Shown: positions 25,266-35,013 of the stretch, one piece after another
Position numbering within the stretch: position 1 is the first letter of the stretch
Layout: every line of letters starts with the position of its first letter
From: an uncultured Mucilaginibacter sp.
Lineage (GTDB): Bacteria > Bacteroidota > Bacteroidia > Sphingobacteriales > Sphingobacteriaceae
Direction: 5' to 3'
Assembly (NCBI RefSeq): GCF_946481715.1
Contig: NZ_CAMLOV010000024.1
Location: forward strand, 1 to 45,200
DNA length: 45,200 nucleotides
Translations under genes and position numbers: made by a program
The notes under the pieces: model-generated
Told to the model about the DNA's origin: nothing
The model's database searches: none
Seen by the model: the letters and a program-made list of their open reading frames with translations, nothing else

Positions 25266-27218
25266 TTAATTCCATATTGATTTTAGCTGCCAAGCTTGCA
25301 GATTAAATTGTGTTTCGCCCCGGTCCGAAAACAACTCTATACCGAGTTGTTTTTCGGAAGGGAAAGTCGTAGCGCTTAAAACCACTTCGCCATCATTTGT
25401 AAATACTTCTATCGAAGATTGGTCCATAAAAATGTGCAACTGCAATTTACCATTTTGTAAGCCAACCGGTGCCATTATCTTTTTTGCAAACAGCCGGGTA
25501 AAGCTGGTATCGCTAATAAAGTCCGTACAGTTTGTCCTGTCCAAAACCAGCGATGAGGTACGTGAGTCATAAGATAAAACCAGTTTGCGCCCTTCTCCCA
25601 CCAAAAAGTTAAAGCCAAATAGGGTTTTGCCTCCGGGTTTAAAATCAGCCAGTATTTCATAACTGTTTTTGGATGGTTTAAAAACTGCCAGGTTTTGCGT
25701 TCCGTTTACTTTTAAACCGTTAATAGTTACCGCTGTGCCTCTCAACTTTTTTAATTGCGGTATTGGCTGCTGTATAATGCTATAACCGGTATTTGTTCGC
25801 TTTAAAGCCAACAGCCTCGGCAGCGATTCGAAACCTTTTCCCCATTGCGTGGGCACCTTGTTAGCATACTCCCAGTTTCCCATCCAGCCTATAGCAAATA
25901 CCGAATCGCGCTGATTCCGGCGGGGATCGTAATTGCGCCAGGTACGTGTAGCATAATGATCGGGCCCGTAGTCCAGCCATAGCGCATGCTCCAGATGCTG
26001 ATTCATTAATTGCTTGGAGAACATAATGTGGTCTACAGCTATAAATGCATTGCTTGTATCGGCGTTGTTATCTACAATTTCGAAATGTGCCTGTTTGCCG
26101 ATAAGGCCCTGCACATCCCAGCCGTTCCATTTAAATACTTTGGTATTATCGCCCGTAGCCGACCGCTGCACCTTCCCGTTGACAATTAGATTTATGCCGG
26201 TACCGGCATGATCGCTACCCGCAATTAGAAAATTGATGGCAGAATGCTTTATCACAAAAGGCCTGGATACCGTTTTACCAACAACAGAACCTTTGGACGG
26301 AGTGCTTAAATAGCCCAAACCAAGGTAATCCGAAACGGCATCCTTCAGGTTTGATGTAAAGCCAATGGTACCAGGCTGCCAATTTGCGGCAAGCCCGCTT
26401 TCAAAATTGTCGTAAATTTCACCCTGTATGCCAGCGCCTGTTTTCAGGTAATCTGCTGTTCTTGCATCAGGCATAAATGTTTTTCCGTCAAAATCGCCAA
26501 CGAAGTATTGCACTTTATTTGGGCCGCGGCCTATCATCAAAACCCATTTTTTTGTTTTAGTTCCGGCTACCGGGAGTTCGAACAAATCGGGGCATTCCCA
26601 AAACGAATTTTTTGCACCAAGCCCACTAAAGCTGCTGCAAAACTTCCAGTCTTTTAAATCCGCCGATTCGTAAATATGAATTTGCTGGATATTTGGTAGT
26701 GTTACCACCATTTTCCAGATGTTGCCCGGCTTATACCAAAAAACCTGCGGATCGCGAAAGAAGATCTTTTTAATATCCAGCACCGGGTTTTTATCATAAT
26801 AATGAAAGGTTGTGCCGTTATCCTTACTAATGGATATTGCCTGCGTTTCGGGCAGGGTATCCCCTGGCATGTGCCTGGTAAAAACAGCTATCATACTATT
26901 TTCGCCAAAGCCGGAAGTGTTATTTTTGTCAACCGCAACCGATCCGCTAAAGTAGGAAAACTTCCCGTCGCCGCCTTTCATGGGTTTGGGTTGTTCCTGC
27001 CAGTGTACCAGGTCTTTAGATGTGGCATGCCCCCACCAAAAAAGATGATAGGTGCCATCGTTTAAAACCAGCCCGTCAGGGTCGCCTATCCAACCCTTCT
27101 GCGGGCTGAAATGATAAAGAGGGCGATACTTTTCTGCATACTTTACAGTTTGCGCGTAGGCACTTACTGCCATTACAGACAATAAAATAATCAGGAAAGC
27201 AACAACCCTCTTGTTCAT
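25266..27218 (-). CDS. GH32 enzyme with an inserted beta-rich module and a deleted loop
   Basis: This is a 650-residue GH32 protein with a signal peptide ending AYAQ. The catalytic triad is present but modified: D46 in WIGDPDG (usual WMNDPNG), D156 in FRDPQ and E208 in WECPDL. Between YHLF and WWGHATSKDLVHW about 13 residues are missing compared with the neighbour at 23725-25245, removing the FxQxNP...MH loop near the sugar site. Residues about 266-405 form an extra module between propeller parts (begins near IYDNFESGLAANW, ends near VDHIMFSKQ), after which the propeller resumes with LWLDYGPDHY and IGWMGNWEYA. The module resembles a carbohydrate-binding jelly roll. A C-terminal beta-sandwich with DQSSIEVFTNDGE closes the protein. 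It is probably a levan- or inulin-active exo-enzyme. Confidence 0.88.
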   Translation of the reverse strand: MNKRVVAFLIILLSVMAVSAYAQTVKYAEKYRPLYHFSPQKGWIGDPDGLVLNDGTYHLFWWGHATSKDLVHWQEQPKPMKGGDGKFSYFSGSVAVDKNNTSGFGENSMIAVFTRHMPGDTLPETQAISISKDNGTTFHYYDKNPVLDIKKIFFRDPQVFWYKPGNIWKMVVTLPNIQQIHIYESADLKDWKFCSSFSGLGAKNSFWECPDLFELPVAGTKTKKWVLMIGRGPNKVQYFVGDFDGKTFMPDARTADYLKTGAGIQGEIYDNFESGLAANWQPGTIGFTSNLKDAVSDYLGLGYLSTPSKGSVVGKTVSRPFVIKHSAINFLIAGSDHAGTGINLIVNGKVQRSATGDNTKVFKWNGWDVQGLIGKQAHFEIVDNNADTSNAFIAVDHIMFSKQLMNQHLEHALWLDYGPDHYATRTWRNYDPRRNQRDSVFAIGWMGNWEYANKVPTQWGKGFESLPRLLALKRTNTGYSIIQQPIPQLKKLRGTAVTINGLKVNGTQNLAVFKPSKNSYEILADFKPGGKTLFGFNFLVGEGRKLVLSYDSRTSSLVLDRTNCTDFISDTSFTRLFAKKIMAPVGLQNGKLQLHIFMDQSSIEVFTNDGEVVLSATTFPSEKQLGIELFSDRGETQFNLQAWQLKSIWN

Positions 27219-27228
27219 CGTTCTGATA

Positions 27229-28785
27229 TTAATGTTTAAGCACTTTCAGATTGTTTACATCAAGCTGCAGCATGTCGGCAGATAAGCTCCATGGTTTCCC
27301 CGGCATACCGTATACGCGGTTGGTTAACGCTATCTGGTCGTTCAGGTATAATACAGCCACCGAATTGTCCAACACTAAACTAAAAGTGTACGTTTTGCCT
27401 GTTTCAAAATTGAAAGGCACGCGCGTAACTTCTGCGCCGTTATTGTAAGCTGCTATACGGTGGTTTGCAGGCTCCATTTTGATAACATAGGTGCTGGAAT
27501 TATTCGTTTGCGTGTTGAGGCCTATAGAAGCTGAGCCTGTTAGATTGCTGATGGTGAAACTGCCTGTCACTTTTGCAGTACTATCCAAACCGGCAAATTT
27601 ATAGGAGGCAACGGCTGCCCCACCGTTTAAGGTATAAGCTGATGCACTGTGGTTAACGGCGCCAGCATTACCGCTTACTGGCGGCTCGGCCTCTTTAGAA
27701 AAATAGGCGCTTACTGCCGCAGGGCTTTTTACCCCAAGCTTATCGCTTCCCATTTTAAAAAACTGGTGTGATATTAAGTTACCGCCCCAGGTGCGTGTGC
27801 CGTTGTCGTTCTCGGGGTTGCGGCGGTGCGCCCAACCCAAAGTGTACCAGGAGGTGCCATCTGTGGCTGCACGCCCGGCGTAAAATTGGTGCCCGTCAAA
27901 CATGTCTTGTCCGTCAGCAGGTTTCAACCAAGGGCCGGCGGTTGATGCGGCTACCCGGTAATGGGTGCCTGGTGTACTGCTCCAGTCCTCGGCAAAAAGC
28001 ATAAAGTATTTTCCGTCTACTTTCAGGATGTCCGAGCATTCCAGCATCAGGTAATCGCCCTGTACATCCAGCGGGCCGCGAATGGTCCAGTTATTTGTAG
28101 CCGGATCTGAGGATCTGTATACCAATATAATGCCCTTACCCGCCTGCTGGGTGCTCACCAGCATCCAATATTCCGAAAATTCATCGTTATAAAATACATA
28201 TGGGTCCCTAAAATCGGTTCCCGAGTAGCCTGCCGATGCTTTCAGCACATAACTGCTGTTTTTAGTCCATGTTTTCAGGTCCTTGCTGGTGGCGTACATA
28301 ACGGCCTCGCGGGTATTTGCACCGGTAAACCCGGGATTGTTGTTAGTCAGCCAGTTTGAGCTACTGTTAAAGCCGGTATAATAGTAATAATACGTATCGC
28401 CCGCTTTAACCATAGAACCCGTACCAATGAAATGGTCTTGTGTGTTTACATTGCCGTAGGCGATCATCTCACCGCCGTCACTGAAATTCAACAGGTCCTT
28501 CGATGTTAACTTTGCAATCGGGTGCTGCCCTGCGCTGCTTTGCTTCACTCTGTCGGGTGCGTCAAACAGGTAAAATATCTCAAACTGCCCATTTACGTAG
28601 TAGGGCATTACATCGCCCACCCAACCGGTACCCGTAGCGGAGTTAGCCACGGGCTTGGGGTAAATATTGAACTTGGTTTCGGTATATGGCGCAACCGGGT
28701 TACTGGTTACGGTATCCTTGCTGCAACTACAGGCAAGCAGCGTTGTAATTAGGCTGCCTGCCAAAAAAAATCTTTTAAAAACCAT
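27229..28785 (-). CDS. GH32-clan lipoprotein enzyme, non-classical type
   Basis: This is a 518-residue lipoprotein (lipobox LLAC, C19, or the following C21). Its propeller carries D58 in GWVGDVMPYY, D194 in FRDPYVF and E249 in LMLECSD, the same altered triad as the paralog at 22068-23702. A C-terminal sandwich (about 370-518) contains GLDSTAKVTGSFTI and VLDNSVAVLYLND, like the DUF4975-type domain of GH32-related proteins. It is the first GH after the surface glycan-binding protein and is lipid anchored, so it may be the surface enzyme that makes the first cut in the fructan, as the endo-levanase does in the Bacteroides thetaiotaomicron levan locus. That comparison rests on position and anchor only. 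Confidence 0.82.
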   Translation of the reverse strand: MVFKRFFLAGSLITTLLACSCSKDTVTSNPVAPYTETKFNIYPKPVANSATGTGWVGDVMPYYVNGQFEIFYLFDAPDRVKQSSAGQHPIAKLTSKDLLNFSDGGEMIAYGNVNTQDHFIGTGSMVKAGDTYYYYYTGFNSSSNWLTNNNPGFTGANTREAVMYATSKDLKTWTKNSSYVLKASAGYSGTDFRDPYVFYNDEFSEYWMLVSTQQAGKGIILVYRSSDPATNNWTIRGPLDVQGDYLMLECSDILKVDGKYFMLFAEDWSSTPGTHYRVAASTAGPWLKPADGQDMFDGHQFYAGRAATDGTSWYTLGWAHRRNPENDNGTRTWGGNLISHQFFKMGSDKLGVKSPAAVSAYFSKEAEPPVSGNAGAVNHSASAYTLNGGAAVASYKFAGLDSTAKVTGSFTISNLTGSASIGLNTQTNNSSTYVIKMEPANHRIAAYNNGAEVTRVPFNFETGKTYTFSLVLDNSVAVLYLNDQIALTNRVYGMPGKPWSLSADMLQLDVNNLKVLKH

Positions 28786-28816
28786 ATTACTTTATTTATA
28801 GGTTATTTTATGATTG

Positions 28817-30199
28817 CTATTGATGTAAGTAATCAATAGCGTTTTTGGTGATCTTTTTAATATTGGTGATGTACAGGTTATTGGTGCTTGCGCCGCCCTG
28901 CGGTTCAGAATACCAATCATAAGCGCCAAAAGCTATCACCACTACATTTGCTTTGCCTGCTACATTTTGCCATTCGGCAATACCCACACGGCCGTCCAAA
29001 TTATCGTCCCAATTTTCTGACGCGAGGTTGATACCGCCCGTTTGTTCGCGCCAGCCGGCACCGTTTCCGTAGCCGCCCCACTCGTTTACAAACCACCATG
29101 CAGTATGGTTAAGGCGGAAAGTGCCGCTTTGTAATAACCACATTTTGCCCGGCTCGTAAGTGTCCACACCCTGGAATATCGGGTGGCTTTCGCGGGTTCT
29201 AAATGAAATACCCCAGTTATTTGAGCCTTCAATAAAACCAGCGGGCAAAAAGTCGCCGAATACGTTATTAGGGCCTTTACCCGCGGGTACTACGCCCAAT
29301 GCCTCTACATAGCGCGCAGCAAATGTTGTAAGCATTAAGCCGCCGCCGTTGGCACGGTAAGCTTTTAATGCGGTAATAACCGCCGGCGTAAGCGCGGCGG
29401 CAGGCAAATCCTGCGATGAATCAAAATGCCACCAGATAACTTTATAGTTGGCCAGGCTGCGGCCACCCTCAATGCTCTGGAACGAAATATAATCAGCAGT
29501 TGGATAGGTAGTAAAGAACCAGTCGGCCGCCGCTTTTTCATCCGGGCTAGTAATGGCCGCCCTCGAGCCTGCAAGCCCAAGGAACGCGTATTCGCTAATA
29601 GAATTACTGATGACGTTTACGTTGTAAACTGCGCTAACTCCTCCAATAGTTAAGGTATAGGCAACCGGTTTTGTAAAATCCTGCGCCACGCCCGATGCCG
29701 GCGATGCGGTGATCCCGGCTGGCATGGTAAGCGTTGGCACCAGGTTACTTAGGTTGGTACCATCGGGCAGTATTACCGAAATGTTTTTGCCTTCCTGGTC
29801 TATGGTGCCATTTACGCCGTTAATGCTGAAAGCGCTAAGCGGCGGGGTTATTTTTACCACCACGGTATAATCGCGGTATAGGTTACCGTTGGTTACATGG
29901 TAGGTAACGTTACCGGTAAAGTTAAGTGCCTTGCCCGATGCCGGCGAAATTGTGGTCTCACCAGGCACCTGTATAGCAGGCGTAAGTGATGTAACATCGG
30001 TACCGAAAGGCAGGATAACCGTTATTTGGCCGGTGCTGTTATTGATCTCGCCCGGCACATTGTTTATCGCGAACGATTTCAGCTGCACATCGGCACTCAC
30101 GTTAAAGGACGACTTTTTGTCCTTATTACACCCGGCGGCACAAAATGCCAGCCCGAGGATAAATAAGAGTGCTTTGAATGAATTAATATATCTTGTCAT
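28817..30199 (-). CDS. DUF4960-type surface fructan-binding lipoprotein
   Basis: This is a 460-residue lipoprotein (lipobox CAAGC, C24). Two tandem Ig-like repeats cover about 35-200: each has FxINxVxGxI, a VILPxGT segment and a SPASG motif (FAINNVPGEIN with VILPFGT, then FSINGVNGTID with VILPDGT), as in DUF5018-type domains. The C-terminal part (about 205-458) has the look of a class I glutamine-amidotransferase-like fold without a catalytic cysteine pattern (KVIWWHFDSS, YRANGGGLMLTTF, NVVVIAFGAYDWY). This layout is that of the levan-binding protein of B. theta. It binds glycan at the surface and presents it to SusC/D. It lies 22 bases after SusD and 31 bases before the first GH. Confidence 0.85.
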   Translation of the reverse strand: MTRYINSFKALLFILGLAFCAAGCNKDKKSSFNVSADVQLKSFAINNVPGEINNSTGQITVILPFGTDVTSLTPAIQVPGETTISPASGKALNFTGNVTYHVTNGNLYRDYTVVVKITPPLSAFSINGVNGTIDQEGKNISVILPDGTNLSNLVPTLTMPAGITASPASGVAQDFTKPVAYTLTIGGVSAVYNVNVISNSISEYAFLGLAGSRAAITSPDEKAAADWFFTTYPTADYISFQSIEGGRSLANYKVIWWHFDSSQDLPAAALTPAVITALKAYRANGGGLMLTTFAARYVEALGVVPAGKGPNNVFGDFLPAGFIEGSNNWGISFRTRESHPIFQGVDTYEPGKMWLLQSGTFRLNHTAWWFVNEWGGYGNGAGWREQTGGINLASENWDDNLDGRVGIAEWQNVAGKANVVVIAFGAYDWYSEPQGGASTNNLYITNIKKITKNAIDYLHQ

Positions 30200-30221
30200 T
30201 TTTATTGATGATTAATAGGAG

Positions 30222-31922
30222 TTAATAGCCTGGGTTTTGAACGTACAGCCCTTCGCTAAAGAAGATCTGGTTTTGCGGGATAGGCAAATACTCGTCGCGT
30301 CCTTTGGTAAAATGCGCACCCTGGAAAATACTGCGCGCAGGTTTTTCCGTATCAAAATAGGCATTGATCACCTGGTCGGTTATCCCCCATCTTATCAGGT
30401 CGAAGAAACGTTCGCCTTCCAGTGCCATCTCCAGGCGGCGCTCAAAGCGCAGGGCCTTTCTCGCGTTGGCCTGGTCCCAAACAATGTTTACACCAGGGTT
30501 GTAGGGTTTTACATTGTATTTTGAGGTAAAGGTTCCGTTCTCCATTTTCAGCCTGGCGGTACTGTTACCCGCACGGGTGCGAATCTCGTTAATGAGTGGC
30601 AACGCCTCGGCCTGCCTGCCTAACTCTATAAGGGCTTCAGCTTTAAACAATATCACATCCGCCAGCCTTATCATGATACGGGTTTTGGTGTTGCCGTAAA
30701 ACGGCGCTATATTGATGAAGCAATCACAATCGGGCGATACGTTCTCCTTCATAGAATTATAAGTACCATAGATAGGTACGTTGCGGCTCCAGCCGGCAGT
30801 AACCAGGCGGGTTGGCTCGTATTTCCATGGGGCGCCGGGGCGCGAGATGGTATGATCTACCCTTGGGTCAACCGTGTTCACCGCGAAATCTACATTCTGC
30901 TGGTTAAAGTTATCCAGCAAGGGTACACCATCAGCAGTGGTACGGAAGGCGTTCATCAATGTTTGCGATGGCTTTTGGAAATCGCAGCAGCCAATGCCCT
31001 GCGGCACTGTAAGCATATCGCCATAATTTACACGGCCACGGCCCGCGCCATCATCTGTGGAGAATTGCACCGACATAATGGATTCTGAACCATTCTCGGT
31101 ACTGCCCGGTAAAAAATTATTGGCAAAATCGGGCTGTAATTTATAGCTTGATGCCAGCACTTTATCAGCCGCGTCAACAACTTCCTGCAGGTGCGTTGCA
31201 TCTATGCCGGTAACGCCGTGGTTCTCGTTTTGCTTGTACGCCTGGAAAAGCCTTGTTTTTGCCAGGAAAGCATACGCCGCGTATTTATTAGCACGCCCTA
31301 CCTGTGGCTGCAAGGCTGGGAGGTTTTCTGCGGCGAATTTAAAGTCGAGCGCAATTTTCTCCAGGATCTGGTCGCGGGTAAACTCGTTATTCTTTTTGTT
31401 TTTGTATTCATCTGCCGGCAGCGTCTCGTCTATGTATGGAATGTTTTTAAACAGGTTCTCCAGCATCAGGTACCAGTAACCACGTAAAAAACGAAGTTCG
31501 GCTTTGCGGGTATTCAGCAGGGGGATTTCTGTCTCGGTGAATTTATTCATCACCCTTAAGCCTTCATTTGCCCTGCGGATACCGATATAGATATTAAACC
31601 AGATGCCATCATAGTTCCATTGGTCGGGGCGCGAGTTTACAAAGGTTTCCATGGAGTGGAAAACATCGCCATCGTTTATGCCGCCGCCACCTTTATAGGC
31701 ATCATCGGCGCGGATGTTGCCATACTGGTACATGCTAAATGCGCGGTTTATTTCATCGTTTCCTAATTGCGAGTAAGCAGCAATTACAAAGCCTTCTGCC
31801 TGCTCCGGCGTGGCCACCTGCTCTTCGTTTAGCGAACCTTTAGGGCCAACATCTAAAGCCTTTTTGCACGAGCCCGCTAAAATGAGCGCCGCTAATAATG
31901 TTGTATAGATATACTTTTTCAT
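30222..31922 (-). CDS. SusD/RagB nutrient-binding lipoprotein (fructan locus)
   Basis: This is a 566-residue SusD-family protein from ATG at 31922, which gives MKKYIYTTLLAALILAGSC with C19 as acylated cysteine; the longer frame from 31988 runs back into SusC and is unlikely. Signatures are LRFLRGYWYLMLENLFKNIP in the TPR core, RFERRLEMALEGERFFDLIR and the C-terminal QNPGY. It starts 13 bases after the SusC stop. It pairs with SusC for fructan import. Confidence 0.95.
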   Translation of the reverse strand: MKKYIYTTLLAALILAGSCKKALDVGPKGSLNEEQVATPEQAEGFVIAAYSQLGNDEINRAFSMYQYGNIRADDAYKGGGGINDGDVFHSMETFVNSRPDQWNYDGIWFNIYIGIRRANEGLRVMNKFTETEIPLLNTRKAELRFLRGYWYLMLENLFKNIPYIDETLPADEYKNKKNNEFTRDQILEKIALDFKFAAENLPALQPQVGRANKYAAYAFLAKTRLFQAYKQNENHGVTGIDATHLQEVVDAADKVLASSYKLQPDFANNFLPGSTENGSESIMSVQFSTDDGAGRGRVNYGDMLTVPQGIGCCDFQKPSQTLMNAFRTTADGVPLLDNFNQQNVDFAVNTVDPRVDHTISRPGAPWKYEPTRLVTAGWSRNVPIYGTYNSMKENVSPDCDCFINIAPFYGNTKTRIMIRLADVILFKAEALIELGRQAEALPLINEIRTRAGNSTARLKMENGTFTSKYNVKPYNPGVNIVWDQANARKALRFERRLEMALEGERFFDLIRWGITDQVINAYFDTEKPARSIFQGAHFTKGRDEYLPIPQNQIFFSEGLYVQNPGY

Positions 31923-31935
31923 GATCGGTATATTT

Positions 31936-34900
31936 TTAAAGTTTGATATTGATGCCGGCAGTAACAACCGTTGGGTTTGGGTAGCCAAAACCGGGGCTTT
32001 CAGGATCCAGCCCGGTGAATGATTTTGATTTCCAGAGGATGGCCAGGTTATCGCCTCCTACATAAAACCTCAGCGATTTCAGCTTGATCCTGGATAAGGT
32101 GCTCTTGCCGAAGGTGTAGCCTATCTGCGCATTCCTAAGTTTCAGATAAGAACCGTTCTCCACAAAATAGGTAGAGAACCTTGCCTCAAAGTTGTTATCA
32201 GTTAGTGCAATGGCAGGGATAGTTGAACTGGTATTGCTCGGCGACCAGGCATTTAGCAGCCTTGCGCCTTTGTTAGACGATGACTCTACCGCGCTCCAAA
32301 AATCGGTGTAGTACTTGGCATCATTGCGCACATCAACAGAACCTACGCCTTGCAACAAGAACGACATATCGAAATTCTTGTAAGCAAGATTAGCGTTAAA
32401 GCCATAAGTGAATTTTGGCAGCGGATTGCCTATCCAGGTGCGGTCATCATCGTTAATAACACCGTCATTGTTACGGTCGCGGTAACGGATACGGCCAGGG
32501 GCAGCGCCGTTTTGGGTAGCGTGGGCCGCAACTTCTGCCGGAGTTTGAAACAAGCCATCGGCAATATAGCCAAAGAAGGAGCCATACGTACGGCCCAATA
32601 TATTCTGGGTTTTACCGTCGCCGCCATACGCGTTTACTACTGATGATGGCAGTTTGGTAACTTTATTACGCACGATATCGATATTACCTACCAGGTCGAG
32701 CCTTAAGTTTTCACCAATGGTGCTTTTATGGCCTAATGAAAGTTCAAATCCTCTGTTTTGCATAGAGGCACCGTTTACGTAGGTATTACCCCCTTCGCCC
32801 AACACAGCAATGTACGGCGGCAGCAACAGGATATCTGATGTGTTTTTTACGTAATAACTCGCGCTACCGTAAAGTTTTTGGTTGAACATGGAGAAATCCA
32901 ATCCAAAATCTGTCATCTGGGTAGCTTCCCATTTCAGGTTGGGGTTTGCGTTTTGCGCCAGGTAAAAACCCGATGGCAGCACGCCGCTTTTGTTACCGTT
33001 TATATCATAAGCGGTAATATTATAGCTGGATAGGTATATATTATAGATAGCGTTATTATTGATCTCCTGGTTACCGGTTTTACCCCAGCTCGCGCGGAGT
33101 TTCAAATCGTCAAATAACGAAGTAGCGCTCTTGAAGAACGGTTCTTCGCTCAACCGCCAACCCGCTGAAAACGCCGGGAATGTACCAAACTTATTGTTTG
33201 CCCCAAAACGTGAGGAGCCGTCATAACGCACCGTTGCAGATAACAGGTACCTATCCAGGAAAGAATAGTTTGCCTTGCCGATGTAAGACAGCAATACATT
33301 CTTTGCACCATAACCGCTATTATCCTTTATACCGGTACCTGCATCCAGGTACAGATAATCCGGATCTTCCAGAACAAAGCCCTCGCGGGATGCCATGAAC
33401 GATGTGGTTTTATCCACATAATACTCCGTACCCGCAAATACATCCAGGCGGTGTTTGCCGGTTTCCAGCTTGTAATTAAGCGAGTTTGTCCACGTGGTTT
33501 TTACGTTGTGGGTTTGCGTGTTTATTACCTTGTTCACATCGTTTTCCAGATAGCCGCTTACGTATTTCTTTTGCCAGTTACGTGCTGTGTAATCGCCGTA
33601 ATCAATACCGAAGTTGGAGCGGAAGGTTAGGCCTTTAAACAATTGGGCATCTGCAAAAAAGTTACCGAACAGGCGCAGGTAGTCATACCCGTTTTGTTGG
33701 TTATCCTGCAGTACACGTACAGGGTTTTGCCTATCATTCATGCCTTCAACCGGCCCACCCCAGCCTTTACCATCAACAGTATGTACCGGGATGATAGGCA
33801 AGGCCTGCAAAGCGGAGTTGATGATATCTGCCGATACCTCATGAGTTTTGGTGATGCTTAAATTCTGGCCGATGGTTACAGCCCCTTTCAATAATTTATA
33901 ATCGGAGTTTAATCTTGCAGAAATACGGCTGAAACCTGTTGTCTGCACGATACCTTTGTTGTTATAATAACCTAAGGATAGCAGGTAGCGGCCGTTTTCG
34001 GTTCCGTTTGATAACTGCAGATCGTGGTTTTGGATAACGCCCAATTGCGAAATCTCGTTAAACCAATTGGTATTGGCTGCTTTAATGGTTTGCGCGCTGT
34101 TGAGGTATTCCGAAACGTAAACTTTATTAAGCACCGGCTGATTGGTAGATGGGTCTACGTTCCAATCGAAGTTGTAGTGCAGGCCGTTGTTGTTCGGGTC
34201 GAAGCCGTTGTTTACATAAGCCTGCCAAAGCACTTTTCCGTAGCCCTCGGCATCCAGCATTTTTAGCTTGTTTACATAGGTAGATACCGAACCGTAAGAG
34301 TTGGCGCTCACCTGCGTACCACCCAATTTTCCGTGTTTGGTGGTGATGATGATAACACCGTTTGCCGCCCGCGAACCGTAAACGCTGGCAGACGCCGCAT
34401 CCTTCAATATCTGCATCGATTCGATATCTTCTGAGTTCAACTCGTGCAAGGCAGCCTTGGTAGGCACACCATCAATAATGTACAATGGGTCGTTGTTATT
34501 TAGTGTACCAATACCGCGGATGCGGATGGTTGTTGGCGAGCTCGGCGCGCCGTTACCGGTAATATAAACACCCGGTACCTGCCCCTGCAAAGCTTTCATA
34601 GGGTTTGCTACGGTTTGTTTCTTCAGTTCGTCCACATCAACAACCGCTACCGAGCCGGTGAGGTCTTTTTTACGCTCGCTTTGGTAACCAGTAACTACCA
34701 CTTCATTCAAGTCGCGGGTGTTGGTTTGCAGGGCAGCATCAATGCTTGTGCGGCTACCTACGGCTATCTCCTGGGTTACAAAGCCGAGGTAAGAGAATAC
34801 CAGCACCGGGCTGTCGCCTGTTACAGCAATGCTGTATTGGCCATTTACATTGGCTGAGGTGGCAATGTTGCTGCCTTTGAGCTTTATGCTCACACCGGGG

Positions 34901-35013
34901 AGTACCTCACCTTTGGCATCGGTTACTTTACCCGTAATGGTTTTATTCTGAGCCTTCGTTATCTGGAAAACAAAGGACAAAGAAAGGATGAGTAGAAAAT
35001 ATTTCAATTTCAT
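31936..35013 (-). CDS. SusC/RagA TonB-dependent outer-membrane transporter (fructan locus)
   Basis: This is a 1025-residue SusC porin with a signal peptide (FLLILSLSFVFQITKAQ), a carboxypeptidase-regulatory-like domain (TGKVTDAKGEVLPGVSIKL), a TonB-box-like segment NEVVVTGY near 105, and a plug with ALQGQVPGVYITG, IRGIGTLNNNDPLYIIDG and SASVYGSRAANGVIIITTK. The barrel ends in GINIKL. It imports fructo-oligosaccharides with TonB energy. It lacks an STN domain, matching control by the hybrid two-component protein rather than by an ECF/anti-sigma pair. A 159-base gap separates it from the fructokinase gene upstream. Confidence 0.96.
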   Translation of the reverse strand: MKLKYFLLILSLSFVFQITKAQNKTITGKVTDAKGEVLPGVSIKLKGSNIATSANVNGQYSIAVTGDSPVLVFSYLGFVTQEIAVGSRTSIDAALQTNTRDLNEVVVTGYQSERKKDLTGSVAVVDVDELKKQTVANPMKALQGQVPGVYITGNGAPSSPTTIRIRGIGTLNNNDPLYIIDGVPTKAALHELNSEDIESMQILKDAASASVYGSRAANGVIIITTKHGKLGGTQVSANSYGSVSTYVNKLKMLDAEGYGKVLWQAYVNNGFDPNNNGLHYNFDWNVDPSTNQPVLNKVYVSEYLNSAQTIKAANTNWFNEISQLGVIQNHDLQLSNGTENGRYLLSLGYYNNKGIVQTTGFSRISARLNSDYKLLKGAVTIGQNLSITKTHEVSADIINSALQALPIIPVHTVDGKGWGGPVEGMNDRQNPVRVLQDNQQNGYDYLRLFGNFFADAQLFKGLTFRSNFGIDYGDYTARNWQKKYVSGYLENDVNKVINTQTHNVKTTWTNSLNYKLETGKHRLDVFAGTEYYVDKTTSFMASREGFVLEDPDYLYLDAGTGIKDNSGYGAKNVLLSYIGKANYSFLDRYLLSATVRYDGSSRFGANNKFGTFPAFSAGWRLSEEPFFKSATSLFDDLKLRASWGKTGNQEINNNAIYNIYLSSYNITAYDINGNKSGVLPSGFYLAQNANPNLKWEATQMTDFGLDFSMFNQKLYGSASYYVKNTSDILLLPPYIAVLGEGGNTYVNGASMQNRGFELSLGHKSTIGENLRLDLVGNIDIVRNKVTKLPSSVVNAYGGDGKTQNILGRTYGSFFGYIADGLFQTPAEVAAHATQNGAAPGRIRYRDRNNDGVINDDDRTWIGNPLPKFTYGFNANLAYKNFDMSFLLQGVGSVDVRNDAKYYTDFWSAVESSSNKGARLLNAWSPSNTSSTIPAIALTDNNFEARFSTYFVENGSYLKLRNAQIGYTFGKSTLSRIKLKSLRFYVGGDNLAILWKSKSFTGLDPESPGFGYPNPTVVTAGINIKL

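Noticed and set aside
25246..25293. Longer N-terminus for the classical GH32
   Set aside because: It overlaps the upstream GH32 stop and precedes a good signal peptide at 25245.
31923..31988. Longer N-terminus for the fructan SusD
   Set aside because: It overlaps the SusC 3' end and destroys the signal peptide; ATG at 31922 gives a standard lipoprotein.
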